Assembly (NCBI RefSeq): GCF_024713945.1
Contig: NW_027461523.1
Span: 1 to 64,000 of the forward strand
Origin: Dermatophagoides farinae
Lineage: Eukaryota > Arthropoda > Arachnida > Sarcoptiformes > Pyroglyphidae
DNA length: 64,000 bases
Direction: 5' to 3'
Positions 19,608 to 29,347 of the stretch are shown piece by piece (within the stretch, counting starts at the first letter, position 1; each line of letters starts with the position of its first letter). A program made the position numbers and the translations under genes. Below the pieces are notes generated by a model. The model made no database searches. It saw only the letters and a list, made by a program, of their open reading frames with translations, and had not been told where the DNA came from.

Positions 19608-20036
19608 ATGTCCAAGACTCAAAGAATTTCGAGAAAAACTACTACCGGAAGTGGTAAGGCACCAGCTCGGGCTACCAAATCTTTGACCAGCAAGGCCGCT
19701 AGAAAATCTCTTTCGAATTCAGTCATTGCTTCCAAAAAGCCACGAAGATTCAAGCCAGGAGTCGTTGCTTTGAGAGAAATCAGAAAATACCAAAAATCTA
19801 CTGAGTTACTTATCAGAAAACTCCCTTTCCAAAGACTCGTAAAAGAAATTGCGTCTGATTTCAAAACCGAATTAAGATTCCAATCCAGTGCTGTTCTCGC
19901 TCTTCAAGAAGCTTCCGAATCGTACTTGGTAGGTTTGTTTGAAGATACCAACCTTTGCGCAATCCACGCGAAGCGTGTAACTATCATGCCCAAAGATATT
20001 TCTCTTGCGAGACGCATTCGTGGGGAACGAAATTAG
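19608..20036 (+). CDS. Divergent histone H3
   Basis: A 142-residue H3-class histone (canonical H3 has 136 with Met). The histone fold is nearly canonical from [26 protein letters not shown] through [16 protein letters not shown] to ARRIRGER, with no loop-1 insertion of the CENP-A kind, so it is an H3 or H3 variant, not the centromeric form. The tail is unusual: aligned by position it begins [13 protein letters not shown], so Lys4 is Gln and Ser10 is Thr. The Lys9 context (SRKT), GKAP, AARKS (Lys27 context) and KKP (Lys36/37 context) remain. It packages DNA in nucleosomes. A histone-type stem-loop lies 73 nt after the TAG stop. Confidence 0.95.
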   Translation: MSKTQRISRKTTTGSGKAPARATKSLTSKAARKSLSNSVIASKKPRRFKPGVVALREIRKYQKSTELLIRKLPFQRLVKEIASDFKTELRFQSSAVLALQEASESYLVGLFEDTNLCAIHAKRVTIMPKDISLARRIRGERN

Positions 20037-20108
20037 GCTGGTAATTTGATCTATACATGATATTTAAGCACTGGATTATGTTTTACGTAACGTTTTATAT
20101 TTTTACCT

Positions 20109-20124
20109 AGTCTTTTTCAAGACT
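20109..20124 (+). promoter_or_regulatory. Histone-type 3' mRNA stem-loop
   Basis: AGTCTTTTTCAAGACT forms a perfect 6-bp stem with a TTTC tetraloop. Stem length, loop length and loop sequence are those of the metazoan replication-dependent histone mRNA 3' element bound by SLBP, and the bases TCTTTTTCA across the loop align with the canonical TCTTTTCA-type core. It sits 73 nt downstream of the H3-like stop, the expected place. Stem base pairs differ from the GGCTCT consensus, and the ACCCA flank is not seen. Function is inferred. Confidence 0.5.
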
Positions 20125-20299
20125 CTATGTATAATAACACTGTATTTTTTTGAAAAATGAATATTTGTCTATTCGTTTATCATAATTTATAATACGACAC
20201 ACAACTGCATAATTAATGTGGTATAAAAAAAAAACATTTAGATTATATATGCACACAGTAGTGCCAAATTATTAAATAAAAAATAGAGTTGATCCAATT

Positions 20300-21892
20300 A
20301 TGACTACTGATAATGCATCTTTAGCTCTGACGCCGGAAAATTTAGACAAACTCAGTTCTTTTGAACAGACGTTGACAATTTCTAAACTTCCCCAAATCGT
20401 CGAGGAATTGTCAGAGCACCCGTTAATGTTGCTGGAACAAACTATCTTGCTGTTCCAGTCGAGTCGAATAGAAGAGTTGTATGAAAACCCGCAAATCGCT
20501 TTGCAAGTGTTTGAAATGCTTGCTGAACGAGTTGTTCCGACATTTGATAACCATATTGGCAACACAACTATTTTAAATTACCTTTTGTTTGAAAGAGACC
20601 TGCATTCGCACGAAGTTCGGTTTGCTAAGCTAGAGCTTAAGAGGTTTTCCAGGTTTGTCGAGTATGTTGTTTCAGTCTTAAAAAAGTATATACAAGCCCT
20701 TAAAATCAAAAGCAACGAATCTGAACACCAATTTCTAGCAGAACAACGCAAAGAGAATGCAGATCAATCAAATACTATCAACACTTCAATTTTAAAACAG
20801 CTCGAACGCGATGCTGTTTCGGTAATTAATATTTGCAGGGAATTTTTTTTTAATTTCAGACCTCAATTTGTAGGAATTTCCATGCGAAGTTGCATTAACA
20901 ACCTCAAAAATACTTGTTTGGAACTTCTTGCTTTATCCGAAAATAATATTGAACACTTTCACATACATAAAGAGCTGTGCGAGTTAATGTTATTTGTTCC
21001 GTTGATACCGTATGGAAAAGAAGTTTCATATACGATGACATATTACAACTTTACATTTAACCATCATGTCCACATAGACAAATTTTTAAGATGTTGGTGC
21101 GAAAATTGCGAAGATCGACGAAACGTGCTCACGTTATTCAAAACCAACAACTTATGCTCGCTAGACCTACAAGCCACCGACTTTTTAAATCCAAGCGAAC
21201 TATTCGAAGTACTTAATAAATATCTCGTTTTTTCAGAAGTCGATTTAGTGCTTGTGCTAGTTGTTGCTAATTTGTATCTTCTCTTGTCGAAGTCGAAAAA
21301 AAATCCATCAGACATTGCCCAGATTGAAAAAATTACAGACTTGATAATTAAAAAAATCGAAAAACTGGAACTCTATTCTCATAGTGGGCTAAGTGATCAA
21401 GTATTACTGTTCATATCAATATTTAAAGACGATTCTATTAGTTTAGTTAAAAATGTGATTTTGGACAGAATATATTCTAGTTGTGAGAATAACGAATTAA
21501 ATTTAATCATAGAGCTATGGTATCTTTTTTCCTCACTCAGCGACAAAAAGAAAATTGAATCTACCCTTTCTTGTGAAGTAATTTTAAACACACTCAACAA
21601 AGTTGTAGAGAAATACAAAGATTCCCAAAATAGCCTCGAACAGTACCTTTTTAATGTGATCCTATGTAACATTATTAGCAAACTGCTCGATATGCAAACT
21701 TATTTAGCGCTAGACGAAGACTGCAGAGTGGCATTCATGAACGACAATTATTCTTTCAGCGAAGAAACAACTGAACAACTAAGAAAGTTAAATGATTTGC
21801 TAGAGAATTTCCGATGTTCATATGTCAAATCGCAGTGCAAATTAAATAATAGGCTGATAGACTTTTACTTAAAAAAAACATATATTGTCTAA
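20300..21892 (+). CDS. Unrecognised helical protein
   Basis: A 530-residue protein that is almost entirely predicted helix, with Leu/Glu/Lys-rich amphipathic repeats and no transmembrane segment, signal peptide or catalytic motif. The opening (SFEQTLTISKLPQIVEELSEHPLML) and the regular hydrophobic spacing suggest an armadillo or other alpha-solenoid fold. It could be a scaffold or chaperone-type factor such as the S5b/PSMD5 class, but no diagnostic block is present and no name is given. The ATG at 20300 follows a long AT-rich leader; the gene converges on the TPR gene with 7 bp between stops. Confidence 0.7.
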   Translation: MTTDNASLALTPENLDKLSSFEQTLTISKLPQIVEELSEHPLMLLEQTILLFQSSRIEELYENPQIALQVFEMLAERVVPTFDNHIGNTTILNYLLFERDLHSHEVRFAKLELKRFSRFVEYVVSVLKKYIQALKIKSNESEHQFLAEQRKENADQSNTINTSILKQLERDAVSVINICREFFFNFRPQFVGISMRSCINNLKNTCLELLALSENNIEHFHIHKELCELMLFVPLIPYGKEVSYTMTYYNFTFNHHVHIDKFLRCWCENCEDRRNVLTLFKTNNLCSLDLQATDFLNPSELFEVLNKYLVFSEVDLVLVLVVANLYLLLSKSKKNPSDIAQIEKITDLIIKKIEKLELYSHSGLSDQVLLFISIFKDDSISLVKNVILDRIYSSCENNELNLIIELWYLFSSLSDKKKIESTLSCEVILNTLNKVVEKYKDSQNSLEQYLFNVILCNIISKLLDMQTYLALDEDCRVAFMNDNYSFSEETTEQLRKLNDLLENFRCSYVKSQCKLNNRLIDFYLKKTYIV

Positions 21893-21899
21893 ACCATGA

Positions 21900-23111
21900 T
21901 TAATCTGAACCGATGCCTACGTATATATCTCGCAGATTTTCTCGTAAATATTTGACACAGTTCGTGACTTTCTTTTCGACATTCGCGAAATCCTTCGAAT
22001 AGTAGACGAAAACTTTATCGAGATGACTTTTTAGTTGTTCGTCCGTAAAATCACGTGGCAATTCAATATTGCATAAGTCTTTTAAGCTTCCATAATTTTT
22101 TAACACATATGGTCTAATTTTTTTTAATATTAATTCATAATTATAGTCAGACTGTAAATGTATAGATTCAAAGTTTCTTTTTGTTTTGATTGCTTGTAAT
22201 GTCAAAAGCTTTAGTAACTTTAAAACTTCTTCAACTTCGTATCCATATTTTTCTAGAGACATGTATTCTTGCGGTTCGTTGACTTTTGAGACTTTTTTAT
22301 TATATTGTTCTTTATGATTGATAGGCTTATTAATTTCATGGGAGTCGTTTATTTCTAAAAAATCGCCGTTTTGTAACACTCGTGAAATCGAAAGTAGAGT
22401 GCTATCTTTGTTTTTTAGTATCTGTTGATACAATAATTTACTAGCGTTTATTGTAATTTGATCAGTCTTTTCTTTTTCTAAAATAAAGTCAATTATGTTG
22501 AGACTTTCTTCATATTTTCCAAGATGATTTAATAATAAAGCCTGGTAATATCTTATTTTTGTATTTTCAGGGTATTTTTTTAAATATTCCTCACAACTTT
22601 GAATTCCTGATTGATACTGTCCAGCTTTGATGCAAGCCAAACTTTTGTTTTTGACAAGACTACAACGACGCTCAAACATGCGGGCATTTTGCTCGTCAAT
22701 CAACGAATAAACGTTTTTCAAAATTTCGATACCTTGACTCCAAAGTGTAATTGCTTTTTGATAATCGTTCGCATAGTACGCAATTTTTCCTTCTTCATAG
22801 ACTTTCTCTAAAAACTGCATCCGCTCGACATATTCAACATCGGTTATGGCGCAATCGGTAACACCCGGCATTTTGGGCTGCGAAATGATTTCTCCTCTGG
22901 CAAATCTTCTTGAGAGTTCCATTGGTGTAATCAATTTTATGTCAGTTGTCTCATTTAAAGCACATTCCAGGAAAAACGAACTGCGCTTAAAATTTTGAGA
23001 GTTGAGTTTTGAGCTTTTATAGCTCTTTCTTACACATGTGGCTAAAAAGCTATGTGCTAAAAAATTAGCATACTTAGTTTGCAAATCTAACAAATACTGG
23101 AAATCTGCCAT
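21900..23111 (-). CDS. TPR-repeat protein
   Basis: A 403-residue protein with a run of tetratricopeptide repeats at about residues 105-220: a unit with EEGKIAYYANDYQKAITLW, one with KNKSLACIKAGQYQSGIQSC, and one with YYQALLLNHLGKYEESLNII. These resemble the three-repeat TPR blocks that bind Hsp90/Hsp70 tails in TTC4- and immunophilin-type co-chaperones. The C-terminal 130 residues are helical and charged, without an FKBP or wheel domain. The first ATG is at 23111 (MADFQYLLD); the extra upstream codons begin with a non-ATG start. Co-chaperone function is an inference from the TPR type. Confidence 0.72.
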   Translation of the reverse strand: MADFQYLLDLQTKYANFLAHSFLATCVRKSYKSSKLNSQNFKRSSFFLECALNETTDIKLITPMELSRRFARGEIISQPKMPGVTDCAITDVEYVERMQFLEKVYEEGKIAYYANDYQKAITLWSQGIEILKNVYSLIDEQNARMFERRCSLVKNKSLACIKAGQYQSGIQSCEEYLKKYPENTKIRYYQALLLNHLGKYEESLNIIDFILEKEKTDQITINASKLLYQQILKNKDSTLLSISRVLQNGDFLEINDSHEINKPINHKEQYNKKVSKVNEPQEYMSLEKYGYEVEEVLKLLKLLTLQAIKTKRNFESIHLQSDYNYELILKKIRPYVLKNYGSLKDLCNIELPRDFTDEQLKSHLDKVFVYYSKDFANVEKKVTNCVKYLRENLRDIYVGIGSD

Positions 23112-23311
23112 ATAAAAAAAAAGAAATGTTAAATGACACACACTAGAAAATTAATAGAAATCCATCATTCAAGATCCAAATAGAGATTATGATGATTTTT
23201 GGAAAATCAATTCAAATTATTTATTTAATCTAAAAATAATACTCGGAACAATTATCTATTCGAATATGAAAATTAGTCAGGTAGAGTCGAAACCGAGTTT
23301 TTACTGATCTA

Positions 23312-25159
23312 ATGACTATTAGAACCAAAGCTTCTCAGCCTGAAAACGAGAAAAATAGTCAGGAATCACTTCTACTTGAAGAACATAAATCATCGATAGC
23401 TGAACTGTTCAACTTAGTTGATCAACAGAATTTACTCGACATACGCGATTTTATTCAGAATAAGTTTCCTAAAGACTTAAGTTTAAGTTCGGTCCATAAC
23501 GATCTTTATCATACAGTTGTCACTCGTGCTATCTTACATGAAAACCCTTACTTATTGCTTTTCTTACTCGGCCTTGGCGCTTCCATTTTGGAACATGATA
23601 ATCTAAACATATCTCACGGGCACCTCGCCAGCTTTAATGGTTCTTTTATGATAATAGCCATTCTTGCTGCGTTTGGCGAAACGTTCATGAGAAAATACGA
23701 CAGCAAAGGAATGTATCCAATCCACACATTGCTAGTCTTAGAACATTTTGGATGCGCAAAAGCTTTATTACAATTCATGGCACTTAATTCGCATGTAACA
23801 GTAAAAGAAATACTAAACTCAGTGATGACTCAAGACGGCTTGTCGTTAGATGAATTCGCTAGTAAATACGAAATCTCGAATTACCGTCAATTCAAAAAAA
23901 TTTGCATTTCTTCACCAAAGTCGTCGCTAGGGAATTCACGAACTATTCTGTTGTCATTACTACCTACGAAAAATCATTCGTTAAAAACGTCGTACACGAA
24001 TTTCAAGATGAAGTTACCCAACACAAATCATGTAATTCTACTGTTTTTAGCAACTTTATTTTTGTTTCTAATATCATACACGTGTTCATTTGATTCACTT
24101 ATGGAGTCCAAATTTCCATCTGAATACAACAATAATTTCGTCAGACTGTTAAAACATTATATTACGTTTACAACTTCTTTGCTCTATCTCAGATATATCA
24201 ACTTCACACTGTTTGTCTTGTTAGTGATAAATGATTGCAAAACATTGAAGACAAACATGTCAAAGCTGAAAAGTGAATTCAAGGCTATTTCTGAAAAGTT
24301 GACGGACAAAAGAAATTTAGAATGTTTATACCTCACGAACTATGCAAAGCCAGGTTTGGCTATTTCTGATATTTCATTGTACTCTTATTATAAATTAAAG
24401 CAGCTTATATATGACATCAATTTGGATAGACTTTGTTTGTCATGTTGGCGATTTAAGCAATACCGATGTAAGCATTGCAGAATTTGCAACATCTGTGTGG
24501 AGATGATGGATCATCATTGCATTTGGTTAAATAAATGTATTGGATCGGGAAACCACTTTCTTTTTATTGTCACTATCTACTGTGTCACGACTTACATATT
24601 GTTATCCACACTCACTCATTTAAAAGTATTCAGCTTGTTGGTATTTAGAAGGCCGAGCTTCAATTTAAATTTTTCAATCTACTTTTTCGTTTCGATTCTG
24701 ATTTGCATTTTTCAGTATTATTGCTTGCACTGGGGGATAGCATTATGTTGCAACCAAGCACGTTTTATCTACAAAAATATACTGTACAACGAGCAATTAA
24801 ATATAGGCAGGTACCTGTATTTTTCTTTGGTTTACAAACCTGACGCAACTGACCCGAACTGCTTTGTTATCGCGAGAAGCACGCCTAAAGTAAACTTTTT
24901 GTACAATGAAAAACAAAAAAGAGAATATAAATCATTTGTGCAAATCGATGAGTCCAAAGATGACTATCATTTTGACGAAGAAAAATTGGCGATAATCGAA
25001 AAAAATGTCATGAGAAAGATTCGATCCCCTTTTTACTCTGAAGTTGAATCAACTAATTGCAAAAGTTTTGTTTATTTTATTAAAAGTTTGTGTTCGTACA
25101 AGATAAATTATTTAAATCTACTTGCGCAAGACATGAAACTACTTAAAAAACTTTCTTAA
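23312..25159 (+). CDS. Ankyrin-repeat DHHC palmitoyltransferase
   Basis: A 615-residue S-acyltransferase with the full zinc-binding Cys-rich domain CLSCWRFKQYRCKHCRICNICVEMMDHHC, catalytic DHHC at residues 400-403 (Cys403), followed by NKCIGSGNH. Transmembrane segments flank it: two before (about residues 240-310) and two after (about 410-490). Residues about 25-180 are helical pairs that look like degenerate ankyrin repeats, the Akr1/HIP14 arrangement. It attaches palmitate to cytosolic cysteines of membrane-associated proteins, such as the acylated GTPase encoded at 49387-50043 (link speculative). The family call is certain; the ankyrin call is less so. Confidence 0.92.
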   Translation: MTIRTKASQPENEKNSQESLLLEEHKSSIAELFNLVDQQNLLDIRDFIQNKFPKDLSLSSVHNDLYHTVVTRAILHENPYLLLFLLGLGASILEHDNLNISHGHLASFNGSFMIIAILAAFGETFMRKYDSKGMYPIHTLLVLEHFGCAKALLQFMALNSHVTVKEILNSVMTQDGLSLDEFASKYEISNYRQFKKICISSPKSSLGNSRTILLSLLPTKNHSLKTSYTNFKMKLPNTNHVILLFLATLFLFLISYTCSFDSLMESKFPSEYNNNFVRLLKHYITFTTSLLYLRYINFTLFVLLVINDCKTLKTNMSKLKSEFKAISEKLTDKRNLECLYLTNYAKPGLAISDISLYSYYKLKQLIYDINLDRLCLSCWRFKQYRCKHCRICNICVEMMDHHCIWLNKCIGSGNHFLFIVTIYCVTTYILLSTLTHLKVFSLLVFRRPSFNLNFSIYFFVSILICIFQYYCLHWGIALCCNQARFIYKNILYNEQLNIGRYLYFSLVYKPDATDPNCFVIARSTPKVNFLYNEKQKREYKSFVQIDESKDDYHFDEEKLAIIEKNVMRKIRSPFYSEVESTNCKSFVYFIKSLCSYKINYLNLLAQDMKLLKKLS

Positions 25160-25203
25160 TCTTTTACATCGCACTTGCTCCTTGTATTGCACCAAACGCA
25201 CAT

Positions 25204-25509
25204 ATGTCATTAAAAGAAAAGTACGTCCAATCAAAATCACAAAAAGCTTCAAACCTTATATCACAGGATATAGCACGTAATGCGCCGCTGCAAAGCGTTT
25301 GTCAAGAAAATCCTGAATCATGTTCGAATCTAATACAAGAGCCGAGCCTTGCTTCTTCGACCCTCCGACTCCCATTAGGATCATATTTATGGGATAGTCG
25401 TATTGTGAATTCAAAGAACACTAATCATATAATATATGAACCCACAATTGATATAGAAAAATCTCGACTTAAAAAAAATTTACTTAATATATTATGTTGC
25501 AGTAATTAA
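25204..25509 (+). CDS. Small hypothetical protein with Cys-Cys tail
   Basis: A 101-residue open frame starting 45 bp after the palmitoyltransferase stop. It is polar and Ser/Asn-rich, has no signal peptide, and ends ILCCSN, a hydrophobic-Cys-Cys tail that could be lipidated. No homologous family is recognised. It is kept because it fills the spacer with an ATG, sits on the same strand, and no competing frame covers the region; conservation has not been shown. Confidence 0.4.
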   Translation: MSLKEKYVQSKSQKASNLISQDIARNAPLQSVCQENPESCSNLIQEPSLASSTLRLPLGSYLWDSRIVNSKNTNHIIYEPTIDIEKSRLKKNLLNILCCSN

Positions 25510-25571
25510 TAAAAATAAACGCTGATTTAAAAAATGGATCAGCTGGTTGAACACAATTTTTAAATTTATTT

Positions 25572-27071
25572 TTAACTGTGAGTGTGTTTTGAATGACCTA
25601 TTGGCAAAGCTACAAGATCACTGAAAATCACTTCTTTTTGTAGTGGCTTGCATACACCTCTTTCTAATCTAAAACCAGATGGACATTGTAAAACGTAAGG
25701 TTCAATGCTTGTTCTCATACACTTTCCGTTATTAGACATAGTGAACCCTTTCATACACGTCATTTCAGGCATGAGATAAATAACTTCTTCGCATATAGCA
25801 TTTCCAACGTCGGTAAATCCTGGAGGGCACTTCACAAGAGGAGGAATGAGTGTTGTTTTGACACAACTATTAGCACTCTTCTTGTAGTTCAGAGGACACG
25901 TTTCTACTGGCTTTACAACATTTACGATTAAGCATCTGTTATCCATAGTAAGAATACCTTTTGGACATTTGAAATCAGGGTCTATCATTTCGATTTCATC
26001 AGTACATTTGGGAACTTGTTTGGCAACTTTGCTAGTAGAAACACAAAGATCGCTATCATTATCATAATGATGGTTTTTAGGACAATGTCTTTGGACTTCT
26101 CTTTCAATATGTTTAATGCAAACGTTGTCGTTGAGAGTATACCCTTCTTCACAGCTAACGTTTGGCAATATCTCAGTAGTAGATATGCACTGTCCGTTTT
26201 GAGTGATTATACCATTGGAACATTGCAATTTGGGCTGTTCCTGGCGTTTTTGCACACATTCTCCATTTTTCAACGTAAAGTTTGGTGGGCATTCAATGAC
26301 TGGATCAACGTTGTGAATTGTTGTACAAACCGTACCATTTAAAAATGAATTTTTAGGACAATTAATTATGGCGTCTACTTCGGTAACAACGCTGCACATC
26401 TTATTTTGTAGGGTTCCAGACTCGCAGAATAGTTCTCCACTCACTCTAGAGCTTGTTACGCATTCATTACCTTGAAGTTTGTAATCTCTACCACAATACA
26501 ATTTAGGGGGTACTTTTTCCCGACGAACACATTCCCCATTTGTATAAGTGTATCCGGGAAGACAATTAATAATTGGTTCACTATGTTCTTCTAATAAGCA
26601 AAATTTACCTGAGAGAATAGAATTGTTTGGACAATTCACGTCCTTCGCATTACAAATGGTTTTCTTGATACAACCAGATGGGGTACTAGTGAAACCTTTA
26701 GGACATGATTTTGTTATTGGTGTATACTCCTGCTTAACACATTTTGAATTATCAAAAACAAAATTAGTTGACGGGCATTCAGCTGTAGCATCAATTATTT
26801 GGACAGTCTCACATGATTTTTTAATCATTTGTGAGTTTAGAGGACAAGTTAACTTGGAGTTCGACCTAGTGATTGATAGACATTGATTGTTTTTCAGCGT
26901 CGAGTCTCGCATACATTTAGCTATGGGCTTAACGGATTCTACGTGAACACAAGCTACTCCATTATCTGAATACCCTAGCGGACACAACACGTTAGGAGTG
27001 ATAGTGCTCAAGTAAGTCGACGCTAATACGTTTCCTGCGAAAAGAAAAATATACAGTTGTTTATATTTCAT
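25572..27071 (-). CDS. Oocyst wall protein (COWP-type Cys repeats)
   Basis: A 499-residue secreted protein. It opens with a signal peptide (KYKQLYIFLFAGNVLAS). The rest is about 15 tandem units of some 30 residues, each with two cysteines in a pattern like ECPPNFTLKNGECVQKR or KCPPGFTDVGNAICEE. This is the type I repeat of oocyst wall proteins of Cryptosporidium and coccidia, where disulfides cross-link the proteins into the environmentally resistant wall. The tail has His residues (HSKHTHS). No transmembrane anchor is present. The repeat type strongly suggests an apicomplexan host genome. Naming as COWP family is firm; which paralogue it matches cannot be said. Confidence 0.9.
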   Translation of the reverse strand: MKYKQLYIFLFAGNVLASTYLSTITPNVLCPLGYSDNGVACVHVESVKPIAKCMRDSTLKNNQCLSITRSNSKLTCPLNSQMIKKSCETVQIIDATAECPSTNFVFDNSKCVKQEYTPITKSCPKGFTSTPSGCIKKTICNAKDVNCPNNSILSGKFCLLEEHSEPIINCLPGYTYTNGECVRREKVPPKLYCGRDYKLQGNECVTSSRVSGELFCESGTLQNKMCSVVTEVDAIINCPKNSFLNGTVCTTIHNVDPVIECPPNFTLKNGECVQKRQEQPKLQCSNGIITQNGQCISTTEILPNVSCEEGYTLNDNVCIKHIEREVQRHCPKNHHYDNDSDLCVSTSKVAKQVPKCTDEIEMIDPDFKCPKGILTMDNRCLIVNVVKPVETCPLNYKKSANSCVKTTLIPPLVKCPPGFTDVGNAICEEVIYLMPEMTCMKGFTMSNNGKCMRTSIEPYVLQCPSGFRLERGVCKPLQKEVIFSDLVALPIGHSKHTHS

Positions 27072-27214
27072 AGATTAAAAACACTTTGACAAACGTGTTT
27101 GTCCGTGAATATCAAACATATCTTATCCAACACATAACAACAATCATTAATTGGGCCTGGTCCGTGTTTTATTGCAGGACAGTTTTTAATAGCATATTTT
27201 TTTTTTATTCAAAT

Positions 27215-27767
27215 ATGGGCGTTCGAAGAGTCAAGAGAAAACCACTTTCTGAAAAAAAATCCTCAATCATTAAACTATCAAAATTAGCTTCTGAACAAGA
27301 TGATATTTTTTTAAAGGTACGAAAATGACTAACAACAATTTTATTAGAAAGCTCTTAGAGAAAAAAAAAATGCTATCAAAAAAAATAAGAGCAGCTTTGG
27401 CCAAGATGAATTGAACTTGTTTTTAAGTATCTTGAATGTTTCAACTAAGTCCGTGAAAACCGAAGATCCGTTTATTACTCATGCTAATCATATATCAGAA
27501 AAAAAAAAAGAATTTATGAATGACTTGAAAAGACGAATAAAAACATTGAGATCGAGAAAATCGAAAATTAATAAGAGTGCCTATAGTGGAAAACAACAGA
27601 TAAAACTTATCAAAAAAGAAATCAAGGAAGCTAGAAAGATGATTAAAAATCCAGAAAATTATTTGTCCGACTATATCGAAGAGATTTCTAACAAAGACAG
27701 TGAAGAATCGCCTAATGATCAAGAAATTTGTTCTGATTCTGAAATTTTATCTGACGAGGACGAATAA
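27215..27767 (+). CDS. Basic coiled-coil protein, two exons
   Basis: A 173-residue Lys/Arg-rich protein encoded by exons 27215-27316 and 27348-27767. The frame ends soon after FLK unless a 31-nt GT-AG intron with a CTAAC branch-like motif is removed, after which it continues in phase as KALREKKNAIKK. The body is a charged helix with Lys/Arg clusters (RRIKTLRSRKSK) and the tail is acidic (DSEILSDEDE). This recalls small nucleolar ribosome-biogenesis factors, but no family motif is recognised and no function is assigned. The ATG at 27215 (MGVRRVKRKP) is the first in frame near the gene. Confidence 0.62.
27317..27347 (+). other. 31-nt spliceosomal intron
   Basis: Starts GTACGA and ends TTATTAG, with a CTAAC branch-point-like motif in the middle. 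Removing it joins two open frames in phase (FLK to KALREK). Confidence 0.8.
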
Positions 27768-27838
27768 CAAAATAATTGTTAAAATTTATATCGCATTTGA
27801 AATTTCTCTTTTTTTTTTTTATAGCAAGCTATACTTGA

Positions 27839-29338
27839 ATGTCTGAATTGACAAGCAGTAGCGATGAATACAATAGCAAAATCAATAACGTATGTGTTTG
27901 TTAAGTTTTATCATTTTAAATGCTTTGTTAGTTATTAAACCAACTTAAACTGGTAATTGACCCTGACTTGCACAAGGATATTATTAGTTTAGGGTTTGTG
28001 AAAAATTTGAAAATAGAACATGGAGATGTATCATTCGACTTGAAACTGACAACCCCAGCTTGTCCATTAAAGGACTGGTTCATCAACACGTGCCAAATGG
28101 TTGTAAAAAAACTCTCTTGGGTCGGCACTGTATCAATTAATATTCTATACAATGAGAGGAAAACGCAAAAAAAAGAAATGTTTGATTTGATCTCGAACAT
28201 TATTTGTGTTAGTTCATGCAAAGGCGGCGTAGGAAAATCTACCTTTGCAGTCAATCTTGCATTCGAAATAAGTGAGTCAAACTGTAAAGTTGGTATTGTG
28301 GATTTAGATATTTATGGGCCAAGTTTTGGCACGCTCCTGCCGTTAAATAAATCGAAAATTCCAGGTCTTATCAAAGCAAAACAGGTTGGTAACGACGGAA
28401 CAACCAAACTCGTGCCGGTTTATTATAATAACGTTGCTATTATGTCTACCGCATTTCTTCTCAATGACAATCAGTTTCTCGGTTATAGAGGCCCGATGGC
28501 TGAAGCATTGGCCATGGAACTAATAACAAGAACAGATTGGGGTGAATTAGACTATTTAATCGTTGATTTGCCTCCGGGAACGGGCGATGTAAATATCACG
28601 GTAATTGAAAATCTCCCAGTTACTGCAGTTATAATTATATCTACGCCGTCACTTTTGGCATTTGAGGACGTAAAAAGAGGCGTTGAATTTTTTGAAAAGC
28701 ATAATGTAAATATAATTGCGATTATTGAAAATATGACGTTAGAGATTTCAGATTACGAGCACAACGCTAATGAAGACATATTACCGATCATTGAAAAGTC
28801 GGTTTATCCATACGCTTACTATTTTAATACTTTACCTTTATGCCAAGAGTTGAGAACGTTCAAGTTTCTAAACCCCGAAACGGGCAGGGTTCTTTTTCCA
28901 TTTAGCCTTGCTTACAAAGGTAAAAATAATCTCGTCAAAAAAAAGTTGTCACTGATTTGTGATAACATTATTCGACAAGTGAGCGTCATCAACAACCCAT
29001 GTCTAGAAGTCGCGGCTTTCGAGATTCAAGACGATTACAATGTGAGAATTGTACTCAAGAACACTGACTACGAAAATGAAGTTTTCTCAATACCAATCAA
29101 GCTTTTAAGATCAATGTGTGAATGTGACGAGTGTAAAAAAAATAATAAAAACACATTTAACAGTAAATTCGCGTTGAACCTGACAATTACAAATATAATA
29201 GATAACTCGCAGTTCGGAATGGTTTTAGAGTTTTCCGATGCTCACGTTAGTTTAATTACATTCAATCAGCTGCTTTCGTACTATCACAAAAACGAAAACA
29301 AGGCAGGTAGCTGTTCTGATAAACAAATCTACTGGTAA
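27839..29338 (+). CDS. HCF101-type Mrp/NBP35 iron-sulfur carrier ATPase, two exons
   Basis: A 485-residue protein from exons 27839-27889 and 27932-29338. Domain order is MIP18/DUF59 (about residues 18-95, with LKLTTPACPLKDW), Mrp/NBP35 P-loop ATPase (deviant Walker A CKGGVGKST at 113-121, DLDIYGPSFGTLLP, YRGPMAEALAMELI, VDLPPGTGDVNIT), and a C-terminal DUF971-like domain with CECDEC. This three-domain layout is that of HCF101, which hands Fe4S4 clusters to target proteins. The first exon encodes only MSELTSSSDEYNSKINN, and splicing restores LVIDPDLHKDI at the start of the DUF59 domain. No transit peptide is visible, which suggests a cytosolic location. Call secure; targets unknown. Confidence 0.92.
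27890..27931 (+). other. 42-nt intron in the HCF101-type gene
   Basis: Starts GTATGT and ends TTGTTAG. Its removal joins the short first exon to the DUF59 domain in phase; without it the frame stops after five further codons. Confidence 0.8.
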
Positions 29339-29347
29339 CTGTAAATC

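Noticed and set aside
19608-20036. The divergent H3 as the centromeric CENP-A.
   Set aside because: There is no loop-1 insertion or divergent fold; the core is canonical H3. Only the tail differs.
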